DNA of 64,000 nt from Asparagopsis taxiformis (lineage: Eukaryota > Rhodophyta > Florideophyceae > Bonnemaisoniales > Bonnemaisoniaceae). The DNA is taken from assembly GCA_030407315.1 (NCBI GenBank), contig JALQPE010000241.1, positions 1 through 64,000 of the forward strand. The letters run 5' to 3'. Each line of letters begins with the position of its first letter. The stretch's first letter is position 1. A program made the translations under genes and the position numbers. Shown here piece by piece: positions 28,601 through 40,700 of this stretch. The notes beneath the pieces were generated by a model, which was given only the letters and a program-made list of their open reading frames with translations, made no database searches and had not been told where the DNA came from.

Positions 28601-29211
28601 ACAATCGACTGCAAAGCGCTGATACGATGACCTCCATCAATGCACTGCAGTTTCTTCCGTCCGTCTGACCCCATTGTTTCACAGATGGTCATTCGGGTGC
28701 CAGTTTCCAGAAACCCCTCGGTAGATATTTTGCTGACCAGATCGCGCACTCTGGCCTCCTGCACAAGACGAGAAGTTGATTCCGGTTTGGCAACATCTAG
28801 CGGATTGATCATTTTAGGTTCAGTCCTGCATTCGACAATGTTGATGTCAATCCCCATCACAGACTCTTCTGATGCTTCCATGCCAGCAGGACTCCCCTCG
28901 CCTTCACGGACGTTAGACCTCTCCCTGTTTTTCGATTTCACCGTCCCAGGAGTAGATGGAAAGCGTAGAGTGTTTTTCCCAGATGGTGATATATCGCCAA
29001 GGGTTTTTGCTGCCTCTATCATGGCAGCGTCTGCTCCCTGAATGGGTGTCTGGCTATCTGCCGTCTCCCTTCCCGCTGCAGACGGAGCCCCTCCATCAGC
29101 AGAAACTCCGGAGGGTGTTTTATCACCGCCTACCGTCGTTGCAAGTCTCTCTGCAACGCTTTCGACGGTATCTTTTGGTTCCGCAGCGCGCTCCGTGTCG
29201 CTTCCGGTCAT
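25687..29211 (-). CDS. ParB-domain / 2OG-oxygenase-like fusion with altered HxD; 1174 residues
   Basis: This is a paralogue of the protein encoded at 22067-24773, uninterrupted and starting at ATG 29211. The N-terminal 120 residues are disordered. The ParB/Srx-like domain covers about 120-260 with CIDGGHRISALQ at 190-201, followed by RPPGTREMFHPLEVMRIS, which matches RRPGTEQ...TPFEVLGLS of its neighbour. A very long polar linker (about 450-880, rich in Ser, Glu and Gly) ends in a KRKLVD...RQKKKQK basic cluster. The C-terminal module (about 890-1165) keeps the helical entry, VPPYSVLVCRGDVYHHEEGF (distal His) and FPIRSHIF (Arg). At the HTD position it reads RTD, so one iron ligand is missing. 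I infer loss or change of catalysis, possibly a regulatory or DNA-binding role. A nested palindrome lies 285 bases upstream. Confidence 0.72.
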   Translation of the reverse strand: MTGSDTERAAEPKDTVESVAERLATTVGGDKTPSGVSADGGAPSAAGRETADSQTPIQGADAAMIEAAKTLGDISPSGKNTLRFPSTPGTVKSKNRERSNVREGEGSPAGMEASEESVMGIDINIVECRTEPKMINPLDVAKPESTSRLVQEARVRDLVSKISTEGFLETGTRMTICETMGSDGRKKLQCIDGGHRISALQSIVENKPTVADRWRLRSISVDFIRPPGTREMFHPLEVMRISQKLNEKTHDVIEVSIADHVCTVMKFMMMKGLMKAKVNVCTKVVVENKVIPGCQEGIMMKYVSIAQGFGDVNNPAFEHWSAIPSRFATETSPPDSKNMQGCTVDVLFASAFRKASVDTKLVILELTAMWTMWKRRKGDGGISLKTCAQKWCYSMCEIYDILEKAVRKENSWHSSPHPCFRKLHEVPEPGGRTRKTIRYRILTVLKDFYPSDAPTGRGIRAALTRSMMKEIRYVVFNGPILSDDSLDHSVAPEIGVQERRTRRKSLEGNTAPQPRQQSASYGDTSNAAIDRSDVVQSPNVLTQQQTQGSLEISDRVNAEVGAATQVGEEATGKAADSESAKQVTTDRAVPTAPTENNSSKPGDCEVGDVLQKNVGTQELEPTGANRGRNDHGDENDLQQSPSPVAAGSATLRPEQGGKSPANMSVGHPRTGRDGEGGPESRKSDGSGTKDVREECPEHSSGRTTEDPMKGVRNQGDGTGDAMLSTADVGLPVLPELEDTETPVTSSTPRKLMKAKHSSGFVPLKAKPRNTETPPMILRSKRKLVDVTPQEVIDLVGEDTSRPRQKKKQKMREDANLQSGKDAAVHAVQGGQYSDRQQNDVPDKDVEEGIEAKLPVIIHPDSRMKYYVNGKLVDTLRAEVAEAAASAYSAQNVSAEFLSRAYFREKRNEIDLVGFTILDGIFKSSTTADAIHELLLHFSALFEERLEDAKKNSESGDTRRDPDWTPWCMAMMDGKNSDEEGEKGRGIFITKRKSLCDDLEDNNNNLYRKKMIVELGLGICAEGLELRTSGKDPMAFPSTGTTLVLTGERTKPRAGRTDYEVGIDEVNSPPSPPSYFMMSSGADGFGLVLAPYSHVCLSHPNRELYRVPMKRCEVPPYSVLVCRGDVYHHEEGFESDKGLQYKFPIRSHIFLKTEQHQSEEGEYVVGHWEGNSKLK

Positions 29212-30037
29212 TGCAAAGCTTTGGACGCGTAGAGAAGCCGTTCAGGATAACAAAGATACCTTTTCTCTCCGACTACACGATCAAGAGATATTCCTCTTTC
29301 AAGGTGGTATTTGGCGGGAAACGATCTCCATACACGTCTAAACGTGAAATATCAGTTATTGATTCACCTTCCACGCGCTCCAATTGTATTCTGCCATCTG
29401 TCATTCCTCGACGAAGGACTTCCCACACACAATTCCTTCGTTTCCAAAACCATCCCATTGTCATGAATCATAGTACTCCACTTGTCACTGGAGCCAAAAA
29501 ACTATACCGGGTATTATTTTCTACTTCATTGGCCAGGTGCCGGCTCTCCATTGGATGATGCGAACTCAACTTTGTGGAACTAGGAGTCCTGCAACTCGCG
29601 GCTCCATCTCTAGCACCAATGGCGTAATACGTACGTAAGTGCGTACGCTCTTCGCAAAATACACTTTATTTGTGCGCATGGAACAAAATCCCACTCTATT
29701 CTTCAAACGACATGTACAACTTTTGTATAGCATTTGTTGGAAGACTTGATCAGGACTGCTGCTAAATGAATTACGAAGGATTACTGATGTATTAAACACT
29801 GTGCTGGAACACTCTATGCTGAACGTGGTGGGTATCCATCTTCTCTGGTTAACACGCTCACTGCACCACCAGAAAGAATATCACTATTGTGCTCTACAAT
29901 TCCACTTTGTCTATCGTATGAACAAACTCCTGACTCGCAGTTATGTACGTGCAAAACTTCTCGGACCCCGTCGTTCATTTCAACGTGAACTATAGTATCA
30001 TTCCCACCTTTCCGGTACATACTGTCTCCAGTGCCTG
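29212..30037. other. Intergenic region upstream of the large ParB-oxygenase-like gene
   Basis: No gene is supported. The promoter of the gene starting at 29211 should lie here. It contains a nested-palindrome copy near 29,496. Confidence 0.45.
29478..29556. repeat. Nested palindromic element, diverged copy
   Basis: The core CTATACCGGGTATTATTTT lies at 29502-29520. Flanking words CCACTTG and GGCCAGGTGCCGG...CCATTGG resemble the outer arms of the 21,572 copy. It sits about 285 bases upstream of the ATG at 29211. Confidence 0.55.
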
Positions 30038-32929
30038 TCAAGGGAATGCAGACAGCATATGGAGTTCTCTGCTTCCATTTCTTTCCTTCTTCTCCTCTCC
30101 TTGCCCTACCACAATAAAAAAAGACAATGTGACGAAAAGGACACGTCTAGAACATGTGAATTCCTCCATGCTCGTCCTGCTATGGGCGGGTACTACTATA
30201 CCAGCATCATACCATCCATCTTTGCACACTGCTTGAATGATGCTTCCAGGCTCAGCACGCCCTAACCTCGATTCGCTCTCAGATCCTTCATGACTAGTGC
30301 GCACTCTTTGTGCAGCAGTGAGCCACCATAGTCGTTCACCATGTTGAGACCCGTTTACCTGTCTGGTTCTGAGAAAAGTTTCAGAAGCTTTACGTATCCT
30401 TGCCATCATGACGGTTTCTTCTGCCGGAACATTTTTCGCGTCTTCAACAGATTCCCCTCGCCACCGCGTGATTGGACAGTGGGTGCTCACCATAGTACTG
30501 CTCCTCTCTGATATGAGATGGAATACAGGACTTAAGAAGCATCTTTTTGCTGCCTCTTCTGTCGCATGTGGACTCTCCGAAATTCCTTTTCCTAGTGCAA
30601 AATACACGCGTCTGCAATCGGCAGACGTCCATTGTTTTGTATTGTGACCTACCGCACCCAGCGTGATGGCTATTCGTGCGAGCCAGTCATCGGCCATGAT
30701 GAGCTCCATTGATGACATATGTTCATTCTTATGGTTCGAGTTTCGAACCCCTCTTTTAAGAGGCTGGTGCATTCTCTCGAATAAAAGCTCTTCCACATGT
30801 TTCGCAGCTCCAAAAGCTGGTAATGTATGTACGCAAAATTCTATCAACCGATGCAAGTTCGGTTTGTCCAGATGTTTCATTGCAATAGGATCCTTCTTGC
30901 ATGCCTCATGCAGTTCTTTCACATAGTCTGAAACAAGAGCTAGAATGTGGTCATGGCGTCCGCCATTCTCGGCCTCGAACCTCCTGGTTGACTCGAGTCC
31001 ATCTATCCACCATGTTGGGATGAATCGAATGCTGGCAACAACCATTTGAAACTTTTTCAGCAAACGAAGAATACGTTCAAGTTTTTCATACCCGTCCCAA
31101 GAGTTCCCGATGACGATACGAAATGCCGAATAAAATGCTTGGGGAGCTACAACGAGAACAGCGAATATATCGCTCATGTTCATCGATAATAGGTAGTTCT
31201 GCCCGAATACCTGACTCTGACTACTCAAACAGATCATTCGGAGGGTATTCAGTAGAACTGTTTCCGCAACATTTCGAATTACAGGTGTTGCTGCAGTGAT
31301 TGTCGCATTCATCACATCTTGAGCCAGTCCGGAGAGCAGATGGTCTGGGGCAACTACAGCAGAGCGATATAGATCGAATTGACAAGGAAAAACTGGAACT
31401 CCTTCTTCGTTTGTAGGAACTCCTCTCCGCACACGATTATGGGATTCACTCAAATTATGGAGTGCCTTATTCTCAATAGGATCTAGGCTTAGTCCAAGAA
31501 CTTTGGGCTGATCTTGCGATGCGACTTCCCTCACAAGCTTGTTTCGGTGCATTCCTCGGGCATGCGTACTCATCTGACTGTTTAGCAATGCTGTGTATGC
31601 ATTTCGTGAACCTCCACTGCTGCTCATATCTTGCTTTTCGAAAATGTAGCTATGGCATGGTGTATTACTGGTGTGTCCACGGACATCCAGAGTATGCGAA
31701 ACAGCTGGGTAATCTCCGATAAATCCAACAGGATCCAGGAATATGACCACATCTTCTCCATTTGCATCTTTCGCTGGAAAACCGTCTGTACTTCCCTTCA
31801 CAATGTCGGGTACAACTCTCTCAATTACAACATTTGTTGAAACTCCCGGGGGAACGAATCCAAGAATGCGGACTGCGTGGAAGCTTGCTCTCTTGCTTGG
31901 CTGTATGCCTAGTGGAAGCATATAGCAGCCACCAAAACTTCCTTTCCGGCTTGTGAACGGCTGGAAGTCATCAGCATATAGCAGAAATCGGTATACGATA
32001 TATTCCTGCCATCTGAAAGATTCCCCTCACAGCAGGCATCCATACGTTTAGAGCCGGGGTGCCATCTAGACCTCTTGTCTGGAGCTCCTATGAGCTCGAC
32101 GTCTTTCACCCGAATTTGTTCGCGATGTAGCTGCCCAGTTGCTCCCCTTGTGGAGCAAATGAGAAAAGTCGCATGTTCAGAGCGTCCCTTTTTCAGATGT
32201 CTGTTCACGAGTAGTAACTCTTCAAATGTGCTCCCATCAGACTTACTTTCTGGCCGAAACAGAGTGATAGCGTCACCTGCCCGAATATCATTGTTGCAAT
32301 GTTCTCCGTCGAGCGTTGTGGTGGAGACGACACGCCTCGCATTTCTTTTCTCAGTTTCTTCCATTGCATCGATTTGCGGGCCTATCACATCTTCCATATA
32401 TGATTCTTGTTGTTCTTCTCCGGTTGCAAGATAACTTTCAATGATGATAGCTTCAATTCTCCAGTCACTCCTTGCTGCAAAACTTCTTCTGCTCCTAGAA
32501 TTGTTTCCAATTTCGATGTTCTTTCCCTGTTTCATTCTGGCGGTCATCTTCCGCTGCCTCTTCTCCGTCGTGGTCATCACAGCTCTCGGCCGAGCTTTCC
32601 TCAGAGCCTATCGTTTCTTCTTCTCTGGTAACTTTTCCAGCCTCAAAAAATCCAATGTGCTCTTCTCCATTGCCACTAGAAATATTCTCGTCTTCAGCAG
32701 ATGCTTTTCCGACGTTTTCGTCCGGTATATCGGCGTGAACCTCGAATGTTTCGTTCGAAACTAGCGGGGTTTCCCCATTTTCGTGCCTTGTCCCACTTTC
32801 GTATGGGATTGACAATGATTCAAACCTTCTCCGGGTTCTTCGAGGTGTACCTTTCTTCCGAACAGCTGTTCGTTTCATCTCTTCTCTTGGATTCGAGAGA
32901 ACCTTGCACAAATTGTGGATTAGTGTCAA
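30038..32929 (-). CDS. DDE transposase of the KDZ type (Kyakuja/Dileera/Zisupton-like), frame broken
   Basis: Predicted to cut and move a DNA transposon. Sense passes through three frames: 32929 to about 32520, about 32520 to 31925, then 31921 to 30038. The N-terminus is basic then strongly acidic. The middle part has YTDFCYMLMTSSRS..GKEVLVAAICF and, after the break, VVIFLDPVGFIGDYPAVSHTLDVRGHTSNTPC. This is the RNase-H-like core pattern I associate with KDZ/Plavaka-type transposases (acidic strand, DYPA, then a conserved Cys). Later come DLYRSAVVAPDHLLSGLAQD and the C-terminal EFCVHTLPAFGAAKHVEELLFERMHQPLKRGVRNSN with a likely catalytic Glu. The family call rests on recalled patterns, not a search. 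KDZ elements are known in fungi to carry TET/JBP oxygenase genes, which matches the neighbours here. Confidence 0.65.
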
Positions 32930-35436
32930 CTAGTAGGCAACTAATAAGATAGTATCCGTCTCTTTTTAACCAGGCCACTGTAATAGTTTATGGTACCTAT
33001 ATTTTCTTACTGTTACATCTTATCGAAAACTTCACACTGACTAGTGTCCTACCTAACTCAAGGAACAGGTGACTTGATTTCCCATGTTGGGTTCTTCAGC
33101 GAGCTTTCATGTCTCCAACGATTCCTGCTTCCTTTTCTGAATGAAATACACGAATCATTTACAATTTAGCTTCAGTACATGGTATAATAGGCCTCAATAG
33201 TAATCTTGTTATGGTAATAAACTATATATAGATGAGAACACGGTTGCAATTCTCTTTCGGATTGTCTACTACTCTAATTTACAGCATTTATTCGATGTTT
33301 CTCCTTCAGTATGCAGCTAAACATCAATACCAAGACTTTTAGGTTGGTTTGACATTGCGTAGGGGCATGATTTCTATTTCTGCTAATTTATCACGTCCAG
33401 AAAATTTGACAGATCATCCGCTGCCAAATCATCTGCCACATCATCGTCTGCCAAATCATCTGCCTTCCAGTTACGACGAGGTCATTATGAGTGGATGAGC
33501 TGTCTATTTAAGTCTTTTGATGCGCGACGTATAGGACCATTTCATCATCCGGTTATCATGAAGATGATAGGTAAGGCTGGTACGTTGTCGAGTAGGTATC
33601 TTTCCCCTCTCTCATTTCTTTCCACATGTTTTCCATAGAAGACAGTGCACTAACCATGAGTATCGTTCTTCACTGATCCTTTTAGATCAAACTTGGTTAT
33701 CCCTATACACTTCTATGAAGACCACCGAGAGAGATACTCCATTCTGCCCGACATTTCGTAGCCAGATGCCTGAACATGCGGCTGGAATGGCATTTCCACC
33801 TGATTCTATCGTCCTGAACATCAATTGTAGGCACTAGAAAGTATTACCCTAGGCATCGGATTTTACTACATTCCCGTTCTGCCCGAGTCAGTACCGTCAG
33901 GCACTACAATTTACTGGTTCAGTATAGACTTCCCGGCAGTAAATTGTACAGTCTCAAGCACTAGTTCCAGGTAGTGGAATGTACTGCCACAGGTAGCACT
34001 TCCAGGTAGTACACTGCACTGCCACAGGCAGTAACTGGTACTGTCCTATGCCCCTGTCGAGTACAACACTATCAGACAGTACTTTACGCTGATCTGGACA
34101 GCTCTATAATACATCAAAATCTACTACTTTTTGTAGTGCTGTGGGGCAGCAATTCACATATCCTGGAGCAGTACAGCGTGGCAGTGATTTACACATACGC
34201 AAGTAGTAGAGCACGGCAGCACTTTCCACCACGGCAAGTAGCACGGTACGGTAGCACTTTTCGTATCATAAAGCAGTACTATCAGGCAGCTTTTCCCAGA
34301 GACTATCAGCACCTCATTTCATTGCTTTCACACATTTCGTCAGACATCATAATTTACTGTCCCCACTCGCTTCCACAGGCAGTAGAATACACAGCCTCGA
34401 AGCATGTCTGCTGTCATCATATTCCACTGCATTACTCTGCTGCCAGAACATAGACTTGTCACTACCTGTAAGTACAAAAAAAAGCAGCACCACACAGCAG
34501 CAGAATTTACTGCTTTGTCCAATAATAGAATACAGTACATTTCTCTGCCTCTGCCATGACCTGCAGGCAGTATCTACAGTACATCGGGGCACTACCTAAA
34601 TATAGCAAAATGTGCTGCCGTCATTCGGGCCCGCAGCCAGCACAGCACGCTGCCGGAAACACTAGCTTCTACTGCCACACGGTGCATCCCACGCCACCAA
34701 ATAGTACTGCCGTGGGCCATATTCCTGGACAGCATATTTTACTCCCTCCCCGTGCTGCCCAAGTCAGCACAATATACTACTTTATTTTACAGGCCAATGT
34801 AGCACAAATCACTGCCAGAAAGGCAATCTAAATCCAGCAACTATCACTGCCTCCCACCACTTCCTCACGTCATACATCCAGGCAGTACTTTCTACTGCCG
34901 TCGGCAGCACATGGCCACTGCCTCCGGGCAGTGCACTGTACTGCCGGCAAGTAGGGCATTAATTTATATTTTTACAGTACTAAATTTTACTGCCGTACAG
35001 TACTGCCCCAGGCCCGATTTCAGACACAGTAGTGTCAGTTGCATTGCTGTCCAGCCCAGAAATTCTACAATTCAGGGCAGAAAAAATATTGCAAAAATCA
35101 TCGATTTCAGCGGGTCGATTGTGCCGTACGGCACACACCCATCTCAAAAACTTGTTCACATGTGCATGTTTTTGAGAATAGCCCAAATTTTAATTCAAAT
35201 CAGGACGTCTTCCGGACATAGGGGTGCTCGCGGCCTAGCTCGACAGCTGTAATTGTACCTCATTAAATACTGTTGATGACTGCCTACCGTATAGAATCTG
35301 GACTGTTGGCGTATTCTCCGGTACTTGACCTGACCTGAACGTTCATCGCAGACCGTTGTGGGTACCGACACTATACAGCAATCTTTTTGTATCTCGTGCA
35401 ATCCGATTGTACCATCGCTTCCGGGAAAGCTTCATT
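32930..35436. other. AT-rich intergenic region with palindromic-word array
   Basis: No gene is supported. At about 33,410-33,470 TCTGCCAAATCATC-like words repeat in tandem. From about 33,880 to 35,010 GGCAGTA/TACTGCC and CAGTAAA/TTTACTG words recur every 20-40 bases, as in the arrays at 12.9 kb and 62.9 kb, but more diverged. Confidence 0.55.
33880..35010. repeat. Diverged array of TACTGCC/GGCAGTA palindromic words
   Basis: Dozens of ACTGCC, GGCAGTA and TTTACTGC words occur in both orientations, spaced by tens of bases and embedded in otherwise varied sequence. This is unlike a simple tandem satellite. Confidence 0.6.
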
Positions 35437-37635
35437 ATGCCGCCGCGTATTGCGAAGAAAGCTCCAAAGCCTCCGGGCCTCCAGAAAACCCGGTCAGCAG
35501 CTGCTGTATCGAGTGCCGACAATCCCGTGCGAAGAAGCGGTCTGGGCCTACCGGCAGCATTGAACCACGGTCCGGTAGTCGCAAGACGGACCGGCGCAGA
35601 ACTGGGGATCCGCAGCGAGAAAGTGAGGAAGGAGGAACGGCGCGGAGAGAGATGGGGCTTGACCGAGGCAAGCGTGCTCGCAGGGACGGTGAACATCATG
35701 ATGATGACATGATAGTGGCTCAAAACATGTTGGAATTGCGGCAGAGTGCTATGGCAAAGGTAGTTCCTCCCGGGTTGGCAGATGCGGAGGTGCTGCAGAC
35801 GGAGTCCCAGCCGGGGGTTCCCGAGACACTGGAGGCTGTGACCCCCACTACGCCAACTATGCCGAGTACATCAGCCCCAGCAGGAAATGCAGTCAGGGAC
35901 CCGAGGATAGCGGCAAGGGATGTTGTTTCTGAGCAACGTTCACAGGATGCCAACTATCATCGGCGGTCAGGTGGTACTGAGGGGAGAGAGCAGCCGGAGT
36001 GCGGGCCTCGTCACAACAGACTGTCATTGGTGCCAAATATGCGCGTAACGCCCCCGCGACGTCAGGCTATTGCCGATGGAGGACATCATAATCCCGATAG
36101 CGTGCGAGATGGGGGGACGGTGAGGGCAGAGAGGTTGCATCCGCCGGAATCCATCGATTTAATGGCGAGTCGCATCAATGCGCAGAAGAAGAAGATCGCG
36201 GAGCTGGAAAAAAAGTGTTTAGCCAGGACATAGCAAACAAGGCGCTCACCACGGAGATCGTTGCGTTGGAGGCTAAGGTGAAGACTCTGCAGGCGGAAAA
36301 TGCCAGCCTTACTGCAATTGCGAGAACTGTAGAATCAGTGATCACGGTGGCGGTAAGTCGAAAATACAGAAAGCCATTCCTGTGAAATACCTTGGAGTTC
36401 TTAGGGCGGTTGAGGAAAACCTGACAAAGTGGTGCAAGAACGAGACTATGGAGCAGGACCCTATAGCGGAACAAACGCAGAGACGTTGGAATGGACGTAC
36501 CATCGATGTAGAGCCGGTAGAAGGGACACTTTGGAGCGAAAACGGTGTAGGATATATTGCTACCCCTCCGGGCTATATCATCAAGAATCTGCAGTGGTAT
36601 ACACCTTCGTACAGGGACGAGAGTGATCTGCTGAATGACTTGGTGCGGCACATACTGCGTCAAAGTCCGTGGTGTGATGTGTTTTCCGATGAGGAGCAGC
36701 GTGTGTGCTGTCAAGAGGCTGTGGCGGGGAGCAAGGAATTGAAAGTGAAGGTGACGCAGAAACTGTCCGACGTGATGAGTGCACGGAAGCGTAATGCGAG
36801 GGACAGATTGTTCGGTTCGCTGGGGTACACGAAATTAATGTCTAGATGCACGACGCTGACGACGCGAGCTGAGATGGACGAGCGAGAGGATCAAAAGCGC
36901 GAAGCGTCTGAGAAGCTTTTGAAACGGGAAAGCAACGGTGATTTGGATATGGGGAGGTGGCGAACGGCACCGTTCTCAGAGCTGCGATACAGCAAAGGCA
37001 TGGTTCCTGACAGCTTCGAAATGGAAGTGAATGGTGATGCATGGTTTAACAACCGAGTAGCTGTGAATGTGCTGGACATCTTCAGGGGTTATTCGATACG
37101 ACCAGAACAAGTAATGGACATAGAGACGAGCATACTAACGCTGGCGCGCCTGGATGCTTGGCTAGTGACTACTGTGGAGTGTTTGGATGAACCGAAGGGG
37201 AAAGGAGGTGCACGGCAGAAGGAGTTTACAAGGCGGTACAGTCAATATGTGGGGGTAGCTTTTCAGCAATTAGTTGGTATGGTGGTGTACTGCATGTCTT
37301 GTCTCCAAGGCTCGCAAGCAAGGGAAGAAACGGACGTTGTCGAGAGCGAACAGCGGACTAGTGCACAGTCACGGCATTTGTTTGCAAGCCGTACTGTGAC
37401 GAGAGAGGCTGTTGAAGTGTGGCAAAGCGGAGAGGGGTCTGGAATTGTTCATGTCGTTGATGATGTAAACCGCTGCTCATCACTTGTTCTAGTGTCCGAG
37501 GATTGGATTCAATCGCATATTACGTCAAACCTCGGTGCTGTAATGGATTGTGTGATTGCGCAAGGACTAATTGGCGCAGAACTTTTCGTCGTTGACCCAT
37601 ATGCTGGACACCTGAGTGCAAACCTGAATGTCTAA
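35437..37635 (+). CDS. Unrecognised protein of about 730 residues, coiled-coil centre; frame broken three times
   Basis: I do not recognise it. ATG 35437 opens a basic, Pro/Arg-rich N-terminus (MPPRIAKKAPKPP). The sense then shifts near 35,640, 36,212 (inside a run of seven A) and 36,380. Each is a one-base step back at a homopolymer. The middle is disordered and Thr/Pro-rich. A coiled coil spans about 36,170-36,340 (INAQKKKIAELEKK, then TEIVALEAKVKTLQAENASL). The C-terminal 417 residues are globular and mostly helical, with conserved-looking Trp and Cys, ending at 37635. The layout (basic tail, coiled coil, helical C-domain) resembles the unrecognised proteins at 13609 and 52226, although I see no clear sequence match. 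It lies convergent to a transposase, so a transposon accessory role is possible. Confidence 0.6.
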
Positions 37636-37796
37636 ATCAATGCCCTACGGTATGGGGGCATGGAGCGGCGCCATGCAGCCACTGCTGATAACGGTTTTGG
37701 CGTAATGGAGGATGGTTGAAATTAGTGCAGTAAATGTGACGTTGACTAGAAGGCTTATCATGTAGTACATTATCAATAGAGTGCTGCGATTTAGAT

Positions 37797-40700
37797 TTAT
37801 TCTTCTTCATTATCATCTGTGAACTGGTAGTCAGTGTTGGTGTAGAAGCGGTTGAGATAGAAACGGTGGTCCGACCAGTGCATTTGTTTCGTAAATGGCT
37901 TGACTGGAAAGTTACTTCGTACGATGTGCACGGTGCCAGATATAGTAGATGCAGGAATGAGGTCAAACCAAGGACCACCTGCACTGTGGGATGCAGTGTC
38001 ATTGCTGTCAACGGATCCGTTGTCCGGGTCCCATGTGGACCACTTTAAACAAATGCACCCAAGTGATTTTTCCACAGCGGTTTTTGGGGCAAAGCAGGTC
38101 ATATACTGAACGAAAGCGAGTTCTACAGGTTGAAACAGGTTTGGAGACTGCAGGCGTACCAGTGCCAGGACGCGCCCTACCCATATGGTTCTGTAGTCAT
38201 CGGCAGTTCCGGAGATGACGACAAAGGAGTACTGCGATCTCTTTGCGGGGCCGAATGATGAAGTTGCAAAGACGCGCTGCTGCTTGTGCCTCGACACGTT
38301 TGTGGGGCGAAGCATGCCACTGTGCGGGTCAAAGTCGTCGGCATCTGGGACGTACCCTCCCATGACGTAGGCGGACTTTACCACGGTGACGGAAATGTCC
38401 ATGTCATGTATTGGAGGGCCTTCTGCCGTGGCGCGCAGTCTAGCGAGGGTGAGGAACGCTTGTGCAGCTGTGTCACCGAGTTGCTGGAATAGCGTTATGG
38501 TGCCAGACGGGAACGAGGAGTTGTGCAGAGGCAAAAGAGTGGCAGGATCGGGCTGTCCGTCGATATCTGCAACGAGGAGGGTTGCATCGGGCAGCAGGGA
38601 GGCAAATTCGTGCAGTGCAACGGTGAATCCGTCGCGAACGAGTACTGCACCGTCTGTGGGCGATATCAAGCGTGCGTTTCCCAATGTGTTCGATGGGGTG
38701 TGACCAGTTGGAGTGGCCAAGGAGAATTCCATGTGGAAGGAGAATTCCATGTGGCGAATAGTCTCTTCCATGGCTGTGGAGCGCCTTCGAGAGGTTTTCC
38801 TATAACTCTGTTTGAACAGAAGATGCGAGTGTTCGTAGGGGCCTGCATCGATGTGTTCCAGGGCGCCATATCTCTGCAAGTCACCGGGAAGATGGTCTAG
38901 AAGATGGAACTTGAAAGTTTTGAGACCTGTGGTGTGGAATGGGCCGAGGGTGGAGAGCATTGATTGTTTGAAATAGGAAATGGAGTTCTGGAGGCTTTCT
39001 AGTTCGGCGGCAGTCCAGTGCTTGATGCGACCGCGTTTCATGACCCATGCGACGAGGTCAGAGTATTGCGTGCAGATGGAAGTGAGGGGGGCTGTCTCTA
39101 CTTCGTCACAGCATGTGTCAATGAATGCTGCGATGAAAGGGAACACCATGTCGACATGGTGATAGCCTTTGGGTGTGAGCATGCCGCGTATGCCGTCCTC
39201 CGTGAAGAGGCCGTTCAAATTAGTGCCCTTCTCACCCTTGGAGAAGTCGACATGAAGACCGGTGATGTAGTAGTCGCGTTCGATAGCGGACAGAATGCTG
39301 TTTGAGCCGGCGAGGATGGATTTTTTCACCTTCTTGAAGGTGCGAGGTGTCCCGGAATGGGAGGCAGTGGTGGTGGTGAGGTCTAGGGAGCTGAGGCGGT
39401 GGACAATGCACTGTTTGATGAGCTTTGAGATGCCGAGGTGGAGATTGTGCAGAGGCTCGAAGGAGAAAATGTTGTAGGGGTCTAGGGGACTGTTGGTGGG
39501 TAAAAGAGCGGTCGATTCGAGGACAGAGTGTTGTTCGAGGAGGGAGAGAGCTTCGAGCGGAGCAGTTGTATGCTCCTGAGCGCTCTCTTGGCGTGCAGAG
39601 CGTGTATCATCGAGGGAGCGGGGCTGGTGTGGCGCGGTGGATTCAAGTTGAGTGGCGGGGATGTAGCAGCGGTAGCAGGGATGTGTGGTGGTAGTGCTGT
39701 TGCGAGTGCATGAGAGCTCTTTGGCCTCTGGAAAGTCGCAGCAATAATTGGCTAGAATGGGAAAGCATTGGCGGGCAGTTGCAGTGGAGTCTGTGCAGGG
39801 GAACCCGGAAGAGAACGCGGTGGATAGGGACGAAAACACTATTTCGAGTGCTTTATGAAGAATATCAATTTTGCGAGCGCGACTAGCAGAACTAGAGGTT
39901 GTCGGCATTTCATCACCGAACAAGGCGTTGGACGAAGGGTTAACAATGTACGGAAGATACCCGACGATGGTGAGGCCGGTACGGATGCAGTGGCGACGGA
40001 GGGGGGCGGAGAAGTTGAGCAGTGTGACGTGTATGGGGTATGCGACGATTGCGGAGCTCTTGAGGCTTGTGCTGCTCTTGTCGGAGTACACTTGGAGGAG
40101 GCCGGCAAAGGAGGAAGGTGTGGGATCAGTTTCCTCTGCCCATACGACCTGTGGATCTTCCGAGAGCTGCACGCGCTGTCTAGTAACCTGGTGCAGCGTT
40201 TTCGCGAATTCTGTGTGTAGGGGATGAGAAAATATTGCGGTGCCGTCTGGGGCGGTCTGTGGGGAGGGGTGGAAGAGAGTATTTTGGTCGTTAGCCAGTG
40301 CTAACTGCCTGCGGAGCATGTCGACTGGGTCGCGGAGGTACAGCTGTGCCGAGTACTTACCAGTTTTGTCTGGAATGATGTGGCTCTTGTAACCTTCGGT
40401 GCGGAAATGTGTTTCGACCATGGAAGCGGTAACGTGGCGACATTCTTCTACGGTGCGAACGGCGCTGTTGAACTTTTCTAGGGAGAATGCGGGGTCTTGT
40501 AGGATGGTGATGACTTCGCTCACGCGGCCAGCGCCGGCCTTGTACTCGAGGGTTGTGAGACTGGCGGCGAGGGATTGCACGAGGAGGTCTGCGCGGGAGG
40601 GGGTTGAGGCTGGTGGCAGTGGAGCGTCACAGGGTGAGTCGCTGGAGGAAGCACGACCAGATTCTGGGTCTGGAGAGCTGGGTTGCGGGGAATCATGGTC

